Positions 39,360 through 52,359 of a DNA stretch of 64,000 nt are shown piece by piece. The notes under the pieces are model-generated. The model was not told where the DNA came from. It saw only the letters and a program-made list of their open reading frames with translations, and searched no databases. Each line of letters starts with the position of its first letter. The stretch's first letter is position 1. Position numbers and translations under genes: made by a program. Origin of the DNA: Epiperipatus broadwayi (taxonomy: Eukaryota; Onychophora; Udeonychophora; Euonychophora; Peripatidae); assembly GCA_028023455.1 (NCBI GenBank), contig JAQFVV010006718.1, positions 62,001 to 126,000 of the forward strand, read 5' to 3'.

Positions 39360-40075
39360 CTTTTGAATTACTTGTTTTTGATCTCTTTTTTTTTTATTTA
39401 AAAATAAATTAAACACAAATTTTATTTCATTTTTTGTAAACATTTATTTTTATTAACATCAACAAATAATAAATAAATATAAAATAAAATCAACATATTG
39501 TAGAAATTCTATGGTGTATTGTTACATTTGTGCTTTGGCTTGCGGCTTTTTTAAAAAACTAACTTCAACAAAATGATGAAGTTACAGTGTTTTATACACA
39601 ATTAAAGAACATAGACAAACTCAAAAGTTAGTAGGCATTTTTTTGTGTTGCCGCTTTTTAAAAAAAAATCACATCAATAAAATTATGATGTAACACTGTT
39701 TTAAAGACAAATAAATCACACAAACGAACTTTAAACTTAGTAAGCTTTTTTTTTGGAATGACGCTTTTTTTTGGATACACAAATAAATAATACAAACAAT
39801 GTTTTATTGGATTGCCGATTTTTTAAAAAACAATTATCAACAAGTTGAAAGTTATTAAGCTTTTTTTTTTTTTTGGTTACATCAATAAATAACACAAACA
39901 AACTTTTTTTGGATTACTGCTTTTTTTAAAAACAAAAATTCAAAGTTATTAAGCTTTTTTTTTTTTTGGTTACACAAATAATTAACACAAACAAATTTTA
40001 AACTTAGTGGGATTTTTTTTTTGGATTACGGTTTTTTTTTTATAAACTAACATTACCAGAATTAAACTTATTACG
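39360..40075. repeat. Degenerate poly-T-rich tandem repeat
   Basis: Roughly 100-125-base units repeat the order (T)8-10 run, GGATTACGC-like or GGTTACA-like block, second T run, AAAACTAACATCAAC-like block, then CAAATAAATAACACAAACAA. About five diverged units are visible. A related stretch lies at 40500-40730. Confidence 0.6.
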
Positions 40076-40743
40076 CCCCCCTCCCCCTATTGCACGATAA
40101 TATCTCTAATAGATTGTATTAAAACAAAACAATTTCCTGTAATAAGACTTTCAATTTGTATCACTTATTCAATCTGGTACGTGAGTTGCTAGTTAATGTA
40201 TATCCAGCTTCAACCAGATCAAAACTCGTGCTTCGTGCAATCAATGCAAAAGAAAAAATCAAGAGATCAATTACAATCTTCAAAATTCATTATTGAGGAG
40301 ACTTGGAAGTTATTCCAGTTTCCTAAAAACTTAACATAAAAACTATCACAACAATCATCTCTATTGAACAGTATGGACTAATAACAGTCTCTTTTAACAA
40401 CCAATTGTACAACCTTTTTTCCCCATTAATATTGTCCTTTTATAAAATGTAACCTTTGTTTAGTCTAATAAAAATTTGTTTAAAGTAAGATAAACAAATT
40501 GATAAAGGATCAAAAATAACATTGACTAAGTTTAATAACATTTTTTTTGGTATTAAAAAAAAACAACAAAGTTAAAACTTAGAAGTCTTTTTTTTTTGAC
40601 TTGCAGATTTCTTTAAAAACTAACATCGACCAAAATAAAAGTATTTACGAATTTTTTCTTTTGCTATAAATGTAAACAACTTTACAAAAGTTTAAAAATA
40701 ACACGAACTAACTTTAAAACTCATTTTTAATAAAATAATATAA

Positions 40744-40855
40744 AAACAGGCAAAACTCACTATATATATTGCCACACATTATATATATTGGCATCCATTG
40801 ATTACTCTAGCTTGCTGTGTGTGGCAATATATGTAGTGAGTTTTTGCCTGTTTTC
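40744..40855. repeat. Short inverted repeat from the hammerhead element family
   Basis: AAACAGGCAAAACTCACTA... (40744-40779) is mirrored at 40817-40855. Between the arms lies GGCATCCATTGATTACTC, the same core found at 49830 and 58900 in the hammerhead-bearing elements. No ribozyme core remains, so this is a deletion derivative. Confidence 0.7.
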
Positions 40856-41069
40856 ACAACAGTCATACACAAGCATAAGAGGTGGTGGTCATGTGATGTT
40901 TATTGGCCTAAAATAACATCAAATATTAAAATTATGATAAATAAATTTTCAAACTTCTTAGTTTCAGTCAAAACTTAAAACAATTGTAAAAATAACTTTC
41001 TTCTATTTACAAAAACAGTATAAAAGATTTTTAGATAAACTTTTTTTAAATAATAGGAACAAATTAAAT

Positions 41070-41950
41070 ACTTCAAGATGCCTACTGTGTGTTGACGTGC
41101 TGTGGTAAAGACATCTCTGCAAGTATGGCCAGGAAAACATCTTCATCTTTGTGGATATGATGCCAAATAAATTTGGCCATGTAGTTGGACAGTTATTTCC
41201 TATAAGTTTCCCATTTGTTTCCTGTTGTGAGACTTTAGCAGGCCCCAAAGATGCTCAATGTTTTGGGTGTGAGTTCCTGTGGAAGGGTCCACAAAGTTGT
41301 AAGTGTGGTTGACTGTCAGATAGTGGAACCCAGCTGCCTCAAGATCAACAGTCTTGTAACCCTTCCAACAGTCTGAGAAGATAGTCAATCCAGATTTGAT
41401 ATTATCTTTCACAGCCGGCAAAAGAGTGGATACAGATCTGCAAGGAACGCATCACAGAAAACCTTTGTGTGTCTCTTAGCACACCCCCACAAAAATCCAT
41501 TGTGGAGGTAGTACTCTTCCATGGTGGTACTTTCTCCAGCTAAAGAGAGTTTCATCAACCTCAACTATCAAACTGGGCCCACCGATTTGTCAGCATGGTC
41601 GAGATGACAAACTCTCAGAGCACAGCTCACAGACTGTTGTCCGATGCAAAATGGCATTTTTGCCTAGGCCCAATTCTTTCTGGACAGCTTTGACAGTTAG
41701 GTGATCATGGCTCCAGAAATATATTAGACATATAACTTTAACCAACAATATTCTGGAGCCATCAATCACTTCAATCCTAAATTTCATTGAGGCTCCACAT
41801 TCACATTTCTTTGAATTTGGAAGTACATTTTTGCTTTGCAAAAAGGCCACTGCATCACATTCTGTTGTCAGTAAATCATGCACTCGAATGACATCTGAAT
41901 TTTCTTGTGCCATTATTATTTTCTTATGGAGATTCTTGAGTACATTCAAA
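41070..41950 (-). pseudogene. Second Merlin/IS1016-like transposase remnant
   Basis: One minus-strand frame runs from 41949 to 41200 with three in-frame stops (ends of CSESLSSRPC, IFVGVC and ETHKGFL). In order it shows an N-terminal part with a Cys pair (KKCECGA), then VEVDETLFSW (first Asp), KYHHGRVLPPQWIFVG, FSDCWKGYKTV (second Asp), VNHTYNFVDPSTGTHTQNIEHLWG (Glu with the E.LWG context) and SHNRKQMGNL. The C-terminus continues in a shifted frame as YMAKFIWHHI. Length and order fit a Merlin transposase of about 270-300 residues. Compared with the remnant at 30.4-31.0 kb it has the full triad but different breaks, so they are separate insertions. Confidence 0.88.
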
Positions 41951-43437
41951 CATACCCTTGGACAATGTTTTGCACATTAAAATTTCAATACAGAAGTGTG
42001 TAAACAGTCAGTTAATTATGAAATACTTAAATCGCGTGATTTCAATAAATATATAAAAAAATTAAACTAAAAATAAAAACATATGATTACTTGAATTAAA
42101 CACACTCTCACACTACACCATAAAAAAGGGTGAAGTGTGCGCATTCAGCATAAATAATTTACTGTGATGCATCAAAGTGGTCTGTAATGTGTTTTACAGC
42201 AGAATTTTTGAATTACACATAAACATGACTGTGAAATATTGGCCATATAAATGGCATTTTTTATGTGTTTTAGCACATAAATCGCACCATCCCGCAGTGT
42301 GGATGTCAATAAAGCAACTACCACATTTTTTATTGGCATTGTTTGGAAAAGTTGTCTTTGGAACATATACATAAAAAACAAACAATGCGCTACATTTACG
42401 AGAATAAATAAATTATATAATCATTAATCCAAATTGAGTCACATCTATGGGAATCAATAGTGATTTTAAACAAAAGCAGTTTAACTCAACGAACAGAATT
42501 ATTATTTTTAACACATCATTGCAACTTACTAAGGTTAGACAGCCAGTGATCAAATTAAGGAGCAAAGTAATGGTACTAGCATACAATAAAGAAATCAGCC
42601 TTCATGGTGATTGTGGATATTTTATCATTTTAAAAGGAATACTCAATTCAAACTTAGGTGAGGTACATCCATGCATTCTGGTAAATGGTACCGATGGAGA
42701 GGCTGGGTTTGACAGCCCAGAGCTGGCTGTACAGTCATCCACAGCACATCAATCTCATAAACCTCAAGTTCCACAGGGAATAGCATATACCCCTGATTAC
42801 AAATAATTTTGAAAAGTAGAACAGGAGCTTTAGACTTCCGATGTCCACAATAACAAAGCAATCAAGAAATGGAAAAGATAAAATATCAGAATAAAAGAAA
42901 ATGTATGCCAGCATCGTTATTGGACATGAATATAATTTTTATAATATAATTTTAATATATTATTTTAAAGCTTGGAAATGGGTCTAACCTATTGTGCAAT
43001 AACCTGTTTTCAATCCTGAGTCATTTAACAAATTGTAATGAATAATAACTCTTATTTATAACATTAAACTAACAAAATTTATATTTAATTTCGATTCCCA
43101 TATATGTATTAATTGCTAGGATTAGCCCTCAAGGCAACAGCATGAAGGAATGATCCTAATTATAAAGTTAGCAATCTTTTAAAATGAAATTTTAAAGACA
43201 AATTCAATGCATCAAATTTAGCATCATTCATCCACAGTAAAAAATTTTAAACAAACTCAAGAATTTAAAATGAAAACAAACTGGTGAGCAATTTCTATTT
43301 TAAATAAATGAAATTTAAATGATAGGTTTTATATGAAACTCCCACTTCTTTCCAAATTAAACAATTATTTTCCTCCTTTTTCAAACTCGCAAGTTTGGGT
43401 ATTATTGGCATATTAAAGAAAATAAATTATATATATA
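41951..43437. other. No gene supported
   Basis: A minus-strand frame at 42194-42385 contains a Cys-rich string (KKCGSCFID...GWCDLCAKTHKKCH) that loosely recalls zinc-binding tails of transposases, but all frames over this stretch are open and I cannot choose one. A 119-codon plus frame at 42447-42806 matches nothing I know. Confidence 0.35.
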
Positions 43438-44650
43438 CAAGCCTTTACAATGCATTAATATATACATTAAACAAAATAAGTTAAATATCAATGGAGCCAC
43501 ACAAAGCTATATAACCTAATTTAAGCATGAAAGAGCATAGTTAGAACTACACAATACTACTAAAGGATTACTGAGAGAGAGTTTAAGAGCAAAATTAGCA
43601 GGAACTTATAAATTAATATGTGAATTAAAATACCAAGGTTTAACTACAGTTTATTAGAAATTACAAAAAGGAATTTATGTCTTAAGGCAGCTCTATATTA
43701 CATGAAGTTACCTCAGCATAGCAAGCAGATACAGTATAAGCAGTTAGCAATCAGATGGACATCTTGTGTGGCCGGTCAGATGGATGAAACATGATGCCAT
43801 CAGGTAGACAGTCTTCCAAGAGGCCTGGAGAAAAATGCTTCTTTTCTACTCAAAGTTCATAGCACCAAACTTCTGTTGGCTTCTTAAAATTTGAAGGTCT
43901 GGAAACACTTCTCAAAATTTATTTTACTGATAGATGTTCTCAAAGAATTTTCTAACTCAAAGTAACTCAATGCAACTCAAGGTAACTGAAAGTAACTGAG
44001 AGTAAAGTAACTGACTTCTTTTGTTCTATAGGCCCTTTTATACACCTTTTATAATCCCCCAAGAATGCAATTTCAGTTGCCCACAGCTATCCCTATAATC
44101 TCTTGATTAAAAAAAAATTTAATTAATAAAATAATTAATTAGCAAAATTTTTTGAAATAGATATAAGCTTGAAATACCATTTTAGATATTTATAAAGATT
44201 TGCAAATGAACTAACAAAAAAATTCCTTACAATTCTAATTTTTAACTAAGATTTATACTTTTAATTAATGAAAACAATCTGACTACAGATAAAGATCACT
44301 TCAGTATTTCGAGCCTGTGCCATTTTTCTTTGTTTTTACATTCTAACGCTTTAATTAAAATACACATATATAAAAAGATATTTACAATTATATAAGAAAC
44401 TGTCTAATTTTCAGCAATAAATATTAATAAAATTATTGCTTCATTTATTTATATATATATATGCATCACGCACACTACTATTTTACTTTCCTAAATATTT
44501 TTAATTTTATTAATTTCTTGAATCACTATACATACAATGTATGGGTGAATGGCATATATCTATGGCGAGGTCTGAATTGCGGGCTCTGCAGCAGGTTAGT
44601 ATAGGTGGTGAAGCATGAAGCTCGATGATGATTAGACATCAACTGCTTCA
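43438..44650 (+). mobile_element. About 1.2-kb LTR-like element ending in a GCTTCA hairpin
   Basis: It is bounded by TATATATA on the left and GTTTATATATATAT on the right. The right end is GGTGAAGC...CTGCTTCA (44616-44650), a terminal stem-loop also seen at 52309-52343 and, reversed, at 63403. About 600 bases before the end are short repeats of the kind CTCAAAGTAACT (43960-44020), followed by TCTTTTGTTC and a TATA-like CCCTTTTATACACC (about 44034-44047). This order is shared with 51600-51740. The left boundary is the least certain. Confidence 0.45.
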
Positions 44651-44955
44651 GTTTATATATATATTATAACAAAACCCATATCTCTCACTAGATAGAGTAC
44701 ACTACTGAATATATATCTACGATATAGCAAATATATGTGCCTACATATTTATATTTAATTAAAATGGTTTTGACTTAACATGGTTATTCAAAACTTCTGG
44801 ATTCGTTCTCATAACTGTAATATATCCCCAACACATATTTATGGTCATCCGAAAGACAGCAAGTGCCAATTTTATACGAATATAAGAATTACACAAAGTG
44901 AATATATTACCAACAAGAACACTATCTTACATAACGTGAGAGGGGTTTTGACCAT

Positions 44956-45030
44956 CGGTTAGCTCAGTCTCATGGTTGGGTGGCATCATAGCCAGGAGTA
45001 ATTATGAATGAGGTTAAGAGTTCTTCTTTT
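44956..45030 (+). ncRNA. tRNA-like relic, SINE candidate
   Basis: GGTTAGCTCAGTC resembles an A box, and GGTTAAGAGTTC some 55 bases on could be a decayed B box; a (AAAT)n-like tail follows at 45040-45060. The body does not fold as a good tRNA, so a degraded SINE is the likeliest reading. Confidence 0.35.
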
Positions 45031-46383
45031 TAAACACACATAAAAAATAAATAAATAAATGAATCTACAAATAAATATCACAATAAGATTTGTTTTGAGT
45101 TTCATTATCAAATCAGTTTTTATTAAAGACTTATAAAGATCACTATTATTCTTTGATCTTTTAGATAAATAAATAAATAATTCAACACTCTACTTTTCAT
45201 TCTGTATTTATTATCATAAAAAAAATGTAAAAAAATTACTACTCTGTCATTTTATATGCACACACGCCATTCTTTCCAATAGATTTATCACACATAATCA
45301 AGTAGTGAAGGTTGATACTAAGAAAAGTTTGTTTCACGTGACCTCCGACAATAATTACGTTATTTATGTCCACAATTAAATAGGACTATGAAAATTTCAT
45401 TAAATTAACTTAGATTGTCACATTTACTTATTTAGATGGTAATAATTTCTTTTTTTTACAAAAGAAAGGAAAAAATCAGTACTTAAAGTTCTTTACCTGA
45501 GTTCCCCGGGGAATTAGTGGAAGCAGATTTATTTATTTTAAAGAGTTGTGTTTATCACAGGTAATAACAGGTAATTTAATGCGAAGGTTCCTGATCTTCA
45601 TGTCCATTGGTTGATGAGGTTCACCTTCATATCACGTTGGGAATTATATTTTATTTCAAGGTACCTTGATGTTATTGGGCGAGGCAGCTACAGTAGGTTG
45701 AAATTAGGGGTTTGAATCTAATACAGTATGTTCTTACCCCAGCATTTCTTTTGGATCCATCATTACATAAGAAAAATATTAAAACTTTCAATATTCTGGA
45801 TTTATGATTTACTGTTCTCGGCTGTAACTCTGCAGGGCTAAGACAAAATGCATTGTGGGTGACTCTTTTATAGCCCCCTCCATTTGTTCTACAAGTTTCT
45901 TTTTTTGATTTCACTTCCTGTTTCCAATACTGATTAACCAGATCTGGTTGACATGTGAAAACTTTTATCATAGCTTTTATTGTACATAAAAGAAAGTGAA
46001 ATCTCATTTCTGTGGGAAATCTCTAGTTTTTTAAATGTGAAACAAAAATCTCAGTTCTCTCTTTTCAACTACTTAATCCATTCATACACACATACATATC
46101 ATATCAAAATGACAGAGTCCCTCCCCTGCATTTGTGTATTTGTAACCACCACCATGTAATAAAAATTAAATATTATATATCTACATCTACATATATGTTT
46201 AAATACTGATTAGTAATATTATTTGTGACTGGGTTCGAACCCATTGTGTCACAATATATATATATAGTGTAATAATGCTCAAGGCTAAATGAGTTTCTAA
46301 AGGTGATATTTATATCTTTATATCACTAGATATTTCAGTTATAACTTAAACTGTATACTTTTTATGTGTATATATATATATAT
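45031..46383. other. No gene; one element-like end at 46253
   Basis: On the minus strand TGTGACACAATGGG starts at 46253 next to (TA)n and runs into GGTTCGAACCCAG, a perfect B-box-like palindrome. A 111-codon minus frame at 45672-46007 has no recognisable domain. Confidence 0.4.
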
Positions 46384-48248
46384 TGTACCAGTCTGTCCAT
46401 TTCACCCTTTACGGTCTTATAAATCTTTCGACACCACATACACACCGAGAATGAAAGTGATGTATGTAATGAGATGAAATAACGATAATAAGTCCCTTGC
46501 GATATCGATGGTTAAATATGAAAAGCAAATATCCAAAAAAAAAAATACTAGAGGAAGGAGATATAACCCAAAAAAATTCGGTCAATCGGAACCTTCCCTG
46601 TTATATCATCCCACACCAGTCCGATTAACTAACGATGGTCACTCTTTTAATTTACACACCTTTAAAAGTACCAAAATATTTTTATTTAGCCTTTAGCGCC
46701 ACCCCCAACAAAGAAATGTATTGTTCACCCCCCCCTTTTCCTTCCCAAGAGAGTGTGCAAATAAAATGACCACAGTTATATATCATAAGAAAATATATAT
46801 ATATATGTTTGGGACATAAAATGTGAGACAATATAACCCCCCAGTAAGTTATCCCTATCTAGCTCATAATTTATTTTCCCCGACCCATTTGCTTGAAATA
46901 AATCCGGTTACAGTCTACTGATTGAATAAGTAATTTGAACTAAGTAAATAAGAGTGGCAAACCATTTTTTAAATAAAAAATGTACTCTTTATTATAACTT
47001 TTAAATGTTTTATTAGGTTAAAGATTTTATATAATTAAAAAATATATATATAGTTCTTAGGTTAAACATATATTTACAAAAAAGATTTACAAGAAGAAAA
47101 TGTCATAAAAAAAAGAATTGCATAATAGGTGTGGCCTATATCCTTTTCCCCACTTAAAAATTAATAGTTTAAGAAACAAATGTATGCAATGAATTTCCCA
47201 ACGAAGAAACATAATTCATATCGGTATTAAAACCATTTAAAAATAATAAAAAAAAAACACTAGTTTGCATGCATGTCTACTGATTACTTTTAGGATCAAT
47301 AAATTATTAATATTTACGCATCTTTAGATTTTGGTGCTTAAATATTTATACATGAGACACATCTACATTTAGTTATTTTAAACCTATAAAATAATGCCCA
47401 ATAATTAATAATATGGCTAAAGGACACTCTATGTAAGGTATCACCATAGTAAAAGATTATGAGGTAGAGATTCTCCATGTAGGGAATCTAAATGAGACAT
47501 GCAAGCAACTATTATATAATATAAGTGATATAAAATTACATAAAAAAATAGTTATGAGTATATAAGAAAACATATTACTGAGTTATAGAATTAAAAAAAA
47601 ATGAATAAATAAATATCAAGATATTTAAACTCATCTGTATTTACAACTGTTATAAAGTTCGGCTTCGAGCGGACCACATGAACTACTCTAAAGGGTGGAC
47701 AGAGCGTCCTTCTCCATTACACGTATCAAAGAGTCCTTGTTATCAGGTCTTGGATGGCTTCTTTTAAGACATTGTAGGGCTTCAGGGATGAACTGGCAAT
47801 GTACTGCTGCTGGTGACCTACTCCATGGTTTTTTTGTTTACTGGAACAACTATAATGGCCATCTCTAATAGGTACTTGTTTGAAGATTTATAGTTATACT
47901 TCTTGTCAGTAGATTGGCTTTAACATGACTGTTTTTATTACCACTTTCACGCCTTTCTTCTTTTTAATTAGGCTTTAACTTTCTTTACGATAATGTAATA
48001 TTGAATCTGGTTGAGTTTCAAAATCCATTTTATTATTAGGCATTTCTTCATGGTGATATAATATTGGATCTTACTGCTTCCTTAGACTGCTCATAAGCAA
48101 CTTTGATTTTCTCCCAAAATCTATGGTCTGCCTGTTTGGACTGATCATGAGTGATTTTTAGTTTTTTTTTTTTTCAAAGTCTACAGTCTGCCTGCTTGGA
48201 CTGCTCAAGAGCGACTGACTTTTCCCACCTAACAGATAATGCCTATGG

Positions 48249-49081
48249 TCCCCTTTCAGACAATTAAACTACCCACCCTACGAGCTATTGCATCAGCCTA
48301 TAAACATTTAAAATATACCTTATACATTCCTTAATTTTATTTGTTACAAAGTATACTTTTTTAATCATAGAAATTATACAGTTTCCATCTTAATTAATTA
48401 AGGCATTGATGTAATGGCGATCAACTATTCCAAGAGATATTTGCTGATTGCAAATATTTCTGGATAAGAGACGATACCTTATTGGACGGTATATTAATTG
48501 CTACAGTTATCAGCAAGCAATAAAAGATGGTGTAACAACTACACAGAGAAAGGCAGTTATTAGCAGCCATATTTGGAGTACAATGGCAGTAGATGTCTAG
48601 TAGTTTTGAGCAGAGAGCATTCATTGCAGAGTAGAGCATGAGTTACAGAACAGAGCAGAGATCATTTTTTGCAGAGTAGAGCACAAGTTGCAGAACAAAG
48701 CAGAGAGCATTCGTTGCAGAGTAGAGCATGATTTGCAGAACAGAGCATTCGTTGCAGAGTAGAGCATTTGTTGCAGAGCAGGGCATTCATTGCCAGAGAA
48801 CTATGGAAATAGAGTGTTGCAAACTATTCGCTATTCAGACTGAGTAAAGTATTGTGTATATTTATTTGATGACCGCACCGACATTCTTGCGGATATAACA
48901 TTGGTACAGTCATGAGTGCGGATATAACAGTCCCCTTTCAGCCAATTAAACTACCCTCCTACGAGCTATTGCAGCAGCCTATAATCATTTAAAATATACC
49001 TTATACATTCCTTAATTTTATTTGTTACAAAGTATAATTTTTTAATCATAGAAATTATACAATTTCCATCTTAATTAATTA
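48249..49081 (+). repeat. Direct repeat pair, about 152 bp, 530 bp apart
   Basis: 48249-48401 and 48931-49081 both run from TCCCCTTTCAG through ACGAGCTATTGCA, CCTTATACATTCCTTAATT and AGAAATTATACA to TTAATTAATTA, about 95 percent alike by eye. The pair brackets the minisatellite and a GCGGATATAACA duplication at 48891-48930. Short LTRs or a local duplication both fit. Confidence 0.75.
48601..48790 (+). repeat. Minisatellite built on GCAGAGTAGAGCA
   Basis: At least eight imperfect repeats of (T/G)TTGCAGA(G/A)(T/C)AGAGCA-like units alternate in a higher-order pattern of about 55 bases (GCAGAGTAGAGCATGAGTT then ACAGAACAGAGC...). Confidence 0.85.
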
Positions 49082-49769
49082 GCGAACCCATTATGCTTCT
49101 TTACATTAGATAAGACCAACTTTTAATTTTTTATCTTTAAAACAGATCAAAAGAACAAATTTTCTTTTACCACAAAACATTCCTTTTTATCTTTTGTTCT
49201 TTTTATATACAAAAAAAAATACATTCCAATTTATCAAAAGTTTTTCCTTATAATTACTAAAAACAAAATCCATTATAATGAAAATATAAAATTTGACATT
49301 ATATATTTTTCTTTCTTCAAAAAAAAAAACATTTATTTAAAAATATAAAAAAAAAAAAACATTTCTGGATGCGTATATCGGAACATTACAAATAAAATAA
49401 AAATGTCCCCAACGTAAACTAAAATCATCACAAACTTAAATCTATTCTTTATGTAGCTTTTTTTTAATAAGATAAATTTGTTAATAATACAACACATACA
49501 TTTGTACTGTGGGTGAAATGGGAATACAGTATAGACCAAACCCAGTTATTTACTTCACATATATAAACATTTATATGTATTTTAATTACAATCTATTTAA
49601 TCGATTTTATATTAAATTCTAATCCTTTTTTAAAGATTAGCTGTACTGACTTGTCAGCAACTGCCATTTTGTGCATGGCCATTATACACGGTCTGGCACA
49701 ATATATATATAATATTTACTATGTGTATATGTGATTATAAATATGAAATATTATTTTAAGTGAAAAGTT

Positions 49770-50140
49770 TTATTAAAATAGGCAAAACTCTTCATAGAAT
49801 AGTACCAGTCACTGCAAACCAGATTAATCAATGGATGCCAGAAACCTTATGCATAAAATCCCTATCTAGTGCCTACTCATCCAATATAACCCAGACTAGT
49901 TTCTAGCATGTGGCTTTCATCAGTGAGGACTGTTGAATATGAGAGCACTGAGATCTTAGGTTCTAATGTAACCCTCCAGCAGCCACCGTTAATTGAAAAC
50001 ACAAAATATTTCCAATCCAAGTTCATTAGCTTAGATAGTCATATAGGTCTGAACTCAGTTCAGTACTCATACATTTTGGTCTCTTTGGCTTTTTAATAAC
50101 CATAACCACCACTATAAATAGTGATCATGTGATGTTAAAT
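49770..50140 (-). mobile_element. Hammerhead-bearing short element
   Basis: Read on the minus strand, it runs from CATGATCACTATTTATAG through a GTTTTCAATTAA stretch and the ribozyme motif at 49886-49930 to the tail GGCATCCATTGATTAATC...AGAGTTTTGCCTATTTTAA. The same order of blocks is found on the plus strand at 59000-59415 and in halves at 58681-59022. No coding frame. Non-autonomous; mobilisation by a Penelope-like enzyme is an inference from the ribozyme. Confidence 0.7.
49886..49930 (-). ncRNA. Hammerhead ribozyme, type I layout, full consensus core
   Basis: The minus strand reads CTCA, CTGATGA, stem II AGC-CACAT-GCT, A, GAAA, CTAG, TC, TGGG. CTGATGA and GAAA match the hammerhead core exactly, TC is a valid cleavage dinucleotide, CTCA pairs with TGGG (one G-T) as the core-proximal stem I, and CTAG is a two-base-pair or dimer stem III. 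The very short stem III is typical of hammerheads in Penelope-like elements. Confidence 0.75.
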
Positions 50141-50255
50141 GAAGAGTATTTAACATTTTTACATTGATGGGAAATTTTTAAAAAAAATATCCTTACCAAG
50201 ACTATATTGTAAACTTCACTTAATTCATATAATTTTACTTTATATATATATATAT

Positions 50256-51113
50256 TGTGACAGTCAGACGATGTATGTCGGCTTAACCCAGTTCGAATAC
50301 TAAGCGAAAGTACCTCGAGGCCACCCATACACGAGATATTAAATCAAGAATACTATGACCTCTGCCCATTCGCCTATTCTCGAGGCCTGATCATGAACAA
50401 ACAACACTATCTGAGCCACAAATAAATGATTTTTCAACCGACCACAGCTTAGCATCAGCGGAAAGAAACATGGATGGGAACACCTAAGGAGCTAAATAGT
50501 TAAATGTGCAAAAGTACTATGAAACATGTGTTTTGCATGCCTGGATCATTGGAAAAGTAAAATAAAGCATTAAATAAAATTAGGAAACTCAAGCTTTTGA
50601 TAGTTAAATAATATATTTAATTAATAACTTTAAAATGAATAATGTTCTAATGTCCTCCGCTATTCTCTGTGGATTAATAAAAAACTAATTAGGCAATAAA
50701 AACAGATAGTAACGATATATTTTTGCGGTCTAAATCTTTTCTTTCCAATTTTAATAAAATTGTCAACTCGATCTCCTCGATAAAGTACAATAGTAAAAAT
50801 CTTTCGCAAAGCATTTTCTAATTGCTTTGCGCTAAAAAAAAAGTTTAAAAATTATTTAAAACATATATAGCTAAATCAGATATACGTAATAAGCTAATGG
50901 TGGACAAAAGAGGTGTTATCAAAGAGATCAAGTTGGCAAACAAAAGAAACTGGCTTGTATTTAATTTAGAAACATAAATAAAATTGGAAAGAGATTTTAA
51001 ATGAAAAAATTAACTATTAAACTTAACCGCAATGGAATACAAAATATTTACACATGTTAGTAATGAAGAATAGCGAAGGAAAAAAAGGTTAAATATAGAT
51101 AGATATGATCACA
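50256..51113 (+). mobile_element. Putative LTR-like element TGTGAC...GATCACA in (TA)n
   Basis: TGTGACAGTCAGACG begins directly after TATATATATATAT; ATATGATCACA is followed by CATATATATATAT. The first 200 bases are related to 38535 onwards. Only 5 bases of the ends are inverted repeats, so the right boundary is tentative. No coding frame. Confidence 0.45.
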
Positions 51114-52343
51114 CATATATATATATTTAAGACTAGTCGAAAGAAATAAAAATGGTTACATAACAAATATAATTAAATACAACATTTCATAAATATAATT
51201 CAATGAAGCAATAAAAAAAAGGTATGAACAAAAGGGTAGCATACGAAATAGTTCAATGGAGGAGAGATATGATTACTGTCCTTTTTTTCTTGGTCATGTT
51301 CCCTCGATAAGTGAAGCTTGATCCATCGTCCGTCGATATGTATTTGTCCGGATAATGAAAATATGTAGCATGGTTTCACAAAAAGTCCTCCAGACATGGC
51401 ACAGAGTTCAGATCACTATTAGGTGGATACTACGGCATTTTGGATGGTATTTAGGAACCTCGGCGATAGGCAAAGCTATTTATTTGCCTAGCCAAGCATA
51501 TTCATTTCCATCAAAATACTATGGCTTTTAACTTGAGCATGTTCAAACCTTTCCATGATTTGAAGATGACAGTTGAATAGCTTTTTTTTGGAGCACAAGC
51601 TAAATGTGAAGCAAAATCTGAAAGAGTTCTCCAAAGAGAAATCTGAATGCAATCTCTAGAAAACTTTGAATAACCTGAATCACATTCAAAAGGAAAATCT
51701 GAATACCCAGTCTTTTGTTCACTCCTATTTATAACATTTTTGTAAGCTACCTTCTATTGTTTGTATGATCTTAGATCTTGATAAACCTCCCCACGCTCCT
51801 TTGTTTAAAGGTAACATTTTCTAAAAATAACTTTTGCTTTTTTATTTTAAATTTCTTTCTTTAAACTTTGGATTTTATTAATTAAAAAAGAAAGAGAAGG
51901 CCATCTTTAATTTGACTTGAATGGGCTAATTAATTAAAAATATACATTCTTTTAGAAAATGTTGGTGGGCTTATCTCAAAATCAAATCATACTAAATATT
52001 TGAACAAGATTTTAACAAAAAAAAAATATTATTTCTTTTAATAATATAAGCATTTGATTTCAGCAGAATTTCGCATTAACTCATATATATATGCTTGATG
52101 TATATATATGTTTGACTAATAGATTTTCACAAGTAATATTTTTAACAGCAATTTAATGTTAGAACGGAATTTATTTGAAAGAAAATATTTCAAAGCAAAT
52201 ACAAATTTAATAAACATAATTAATTTTAGCTGTAATGCAAAACCCTGCCGATATTGGACTATAAACTTAATTTAGGTTTACAATATTAATTAAGTTTATA
52301 GGAAGATGTGAAGCAAGGATCGGACTTCAGATCCATTGCTTCA
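51114..52343 (+). mobile_element. About 1.2-kb LTR-like element ending in a GCTTCA hairpin
   Basis: It is flanked by (AT)n on both sides and ends GTGAAGC-AAGGATC...GATCCA-TTGCTTCA (52309-52343), a two-part terminal stem-loop. Inside, GAATCTGAAT-like short repeats (51615-51700) precede AGTCTTTTGTTCACTCC and TATTTATAACA (about 51724-51735), in the order seen in the element ending at 44650. Lengths of the two (1213 and 1230) also agree. Confidence 0.5.
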
Positions 52344-52359
52344 ATATATATATATATAT

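Larger units (their letters stand above)
46384..49700 (+). mobile_element. Putative 3.3-kb element TGTACCAG...CTGGCACA in (TA)n
   Basis: It starts TGTACCAGTCTG directly after a TATATATATA run and ends GGTCTGGCACA directly before ATATATATA. The ends are inverted copies TGTRCCAG. It contains a pair of 150-bp direct repeats and a minisatellite (listed separately) but no recognisable protein; a minus frame near 47690-47800 (KRSHPRPDNKDSLI) is unassigned. It could be two neighbouring elements whose inner ends are not visible. Confidence 0.4.

Noticed and set aside
39360-40720. CRISPR-like or satellite array
   Set aside because: Unit length and sequence vary too much, and the repeats are T-run driven; a eukaryotic low-complexity tandem repeat is sufficient.
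42172-42385. Cys/His-rich minus frame resembling a zinc-binding transposase tail
   Set aside because: Three overlapping frames are open here, with no upstream transposase core, so the resemblance cannot be trusted.
45672-46007. 111-codon minus frame
   Set aside because: No domain, no neighbours of the same kind, and a tRNA-like box overlaps its end; chance frame is likelier.
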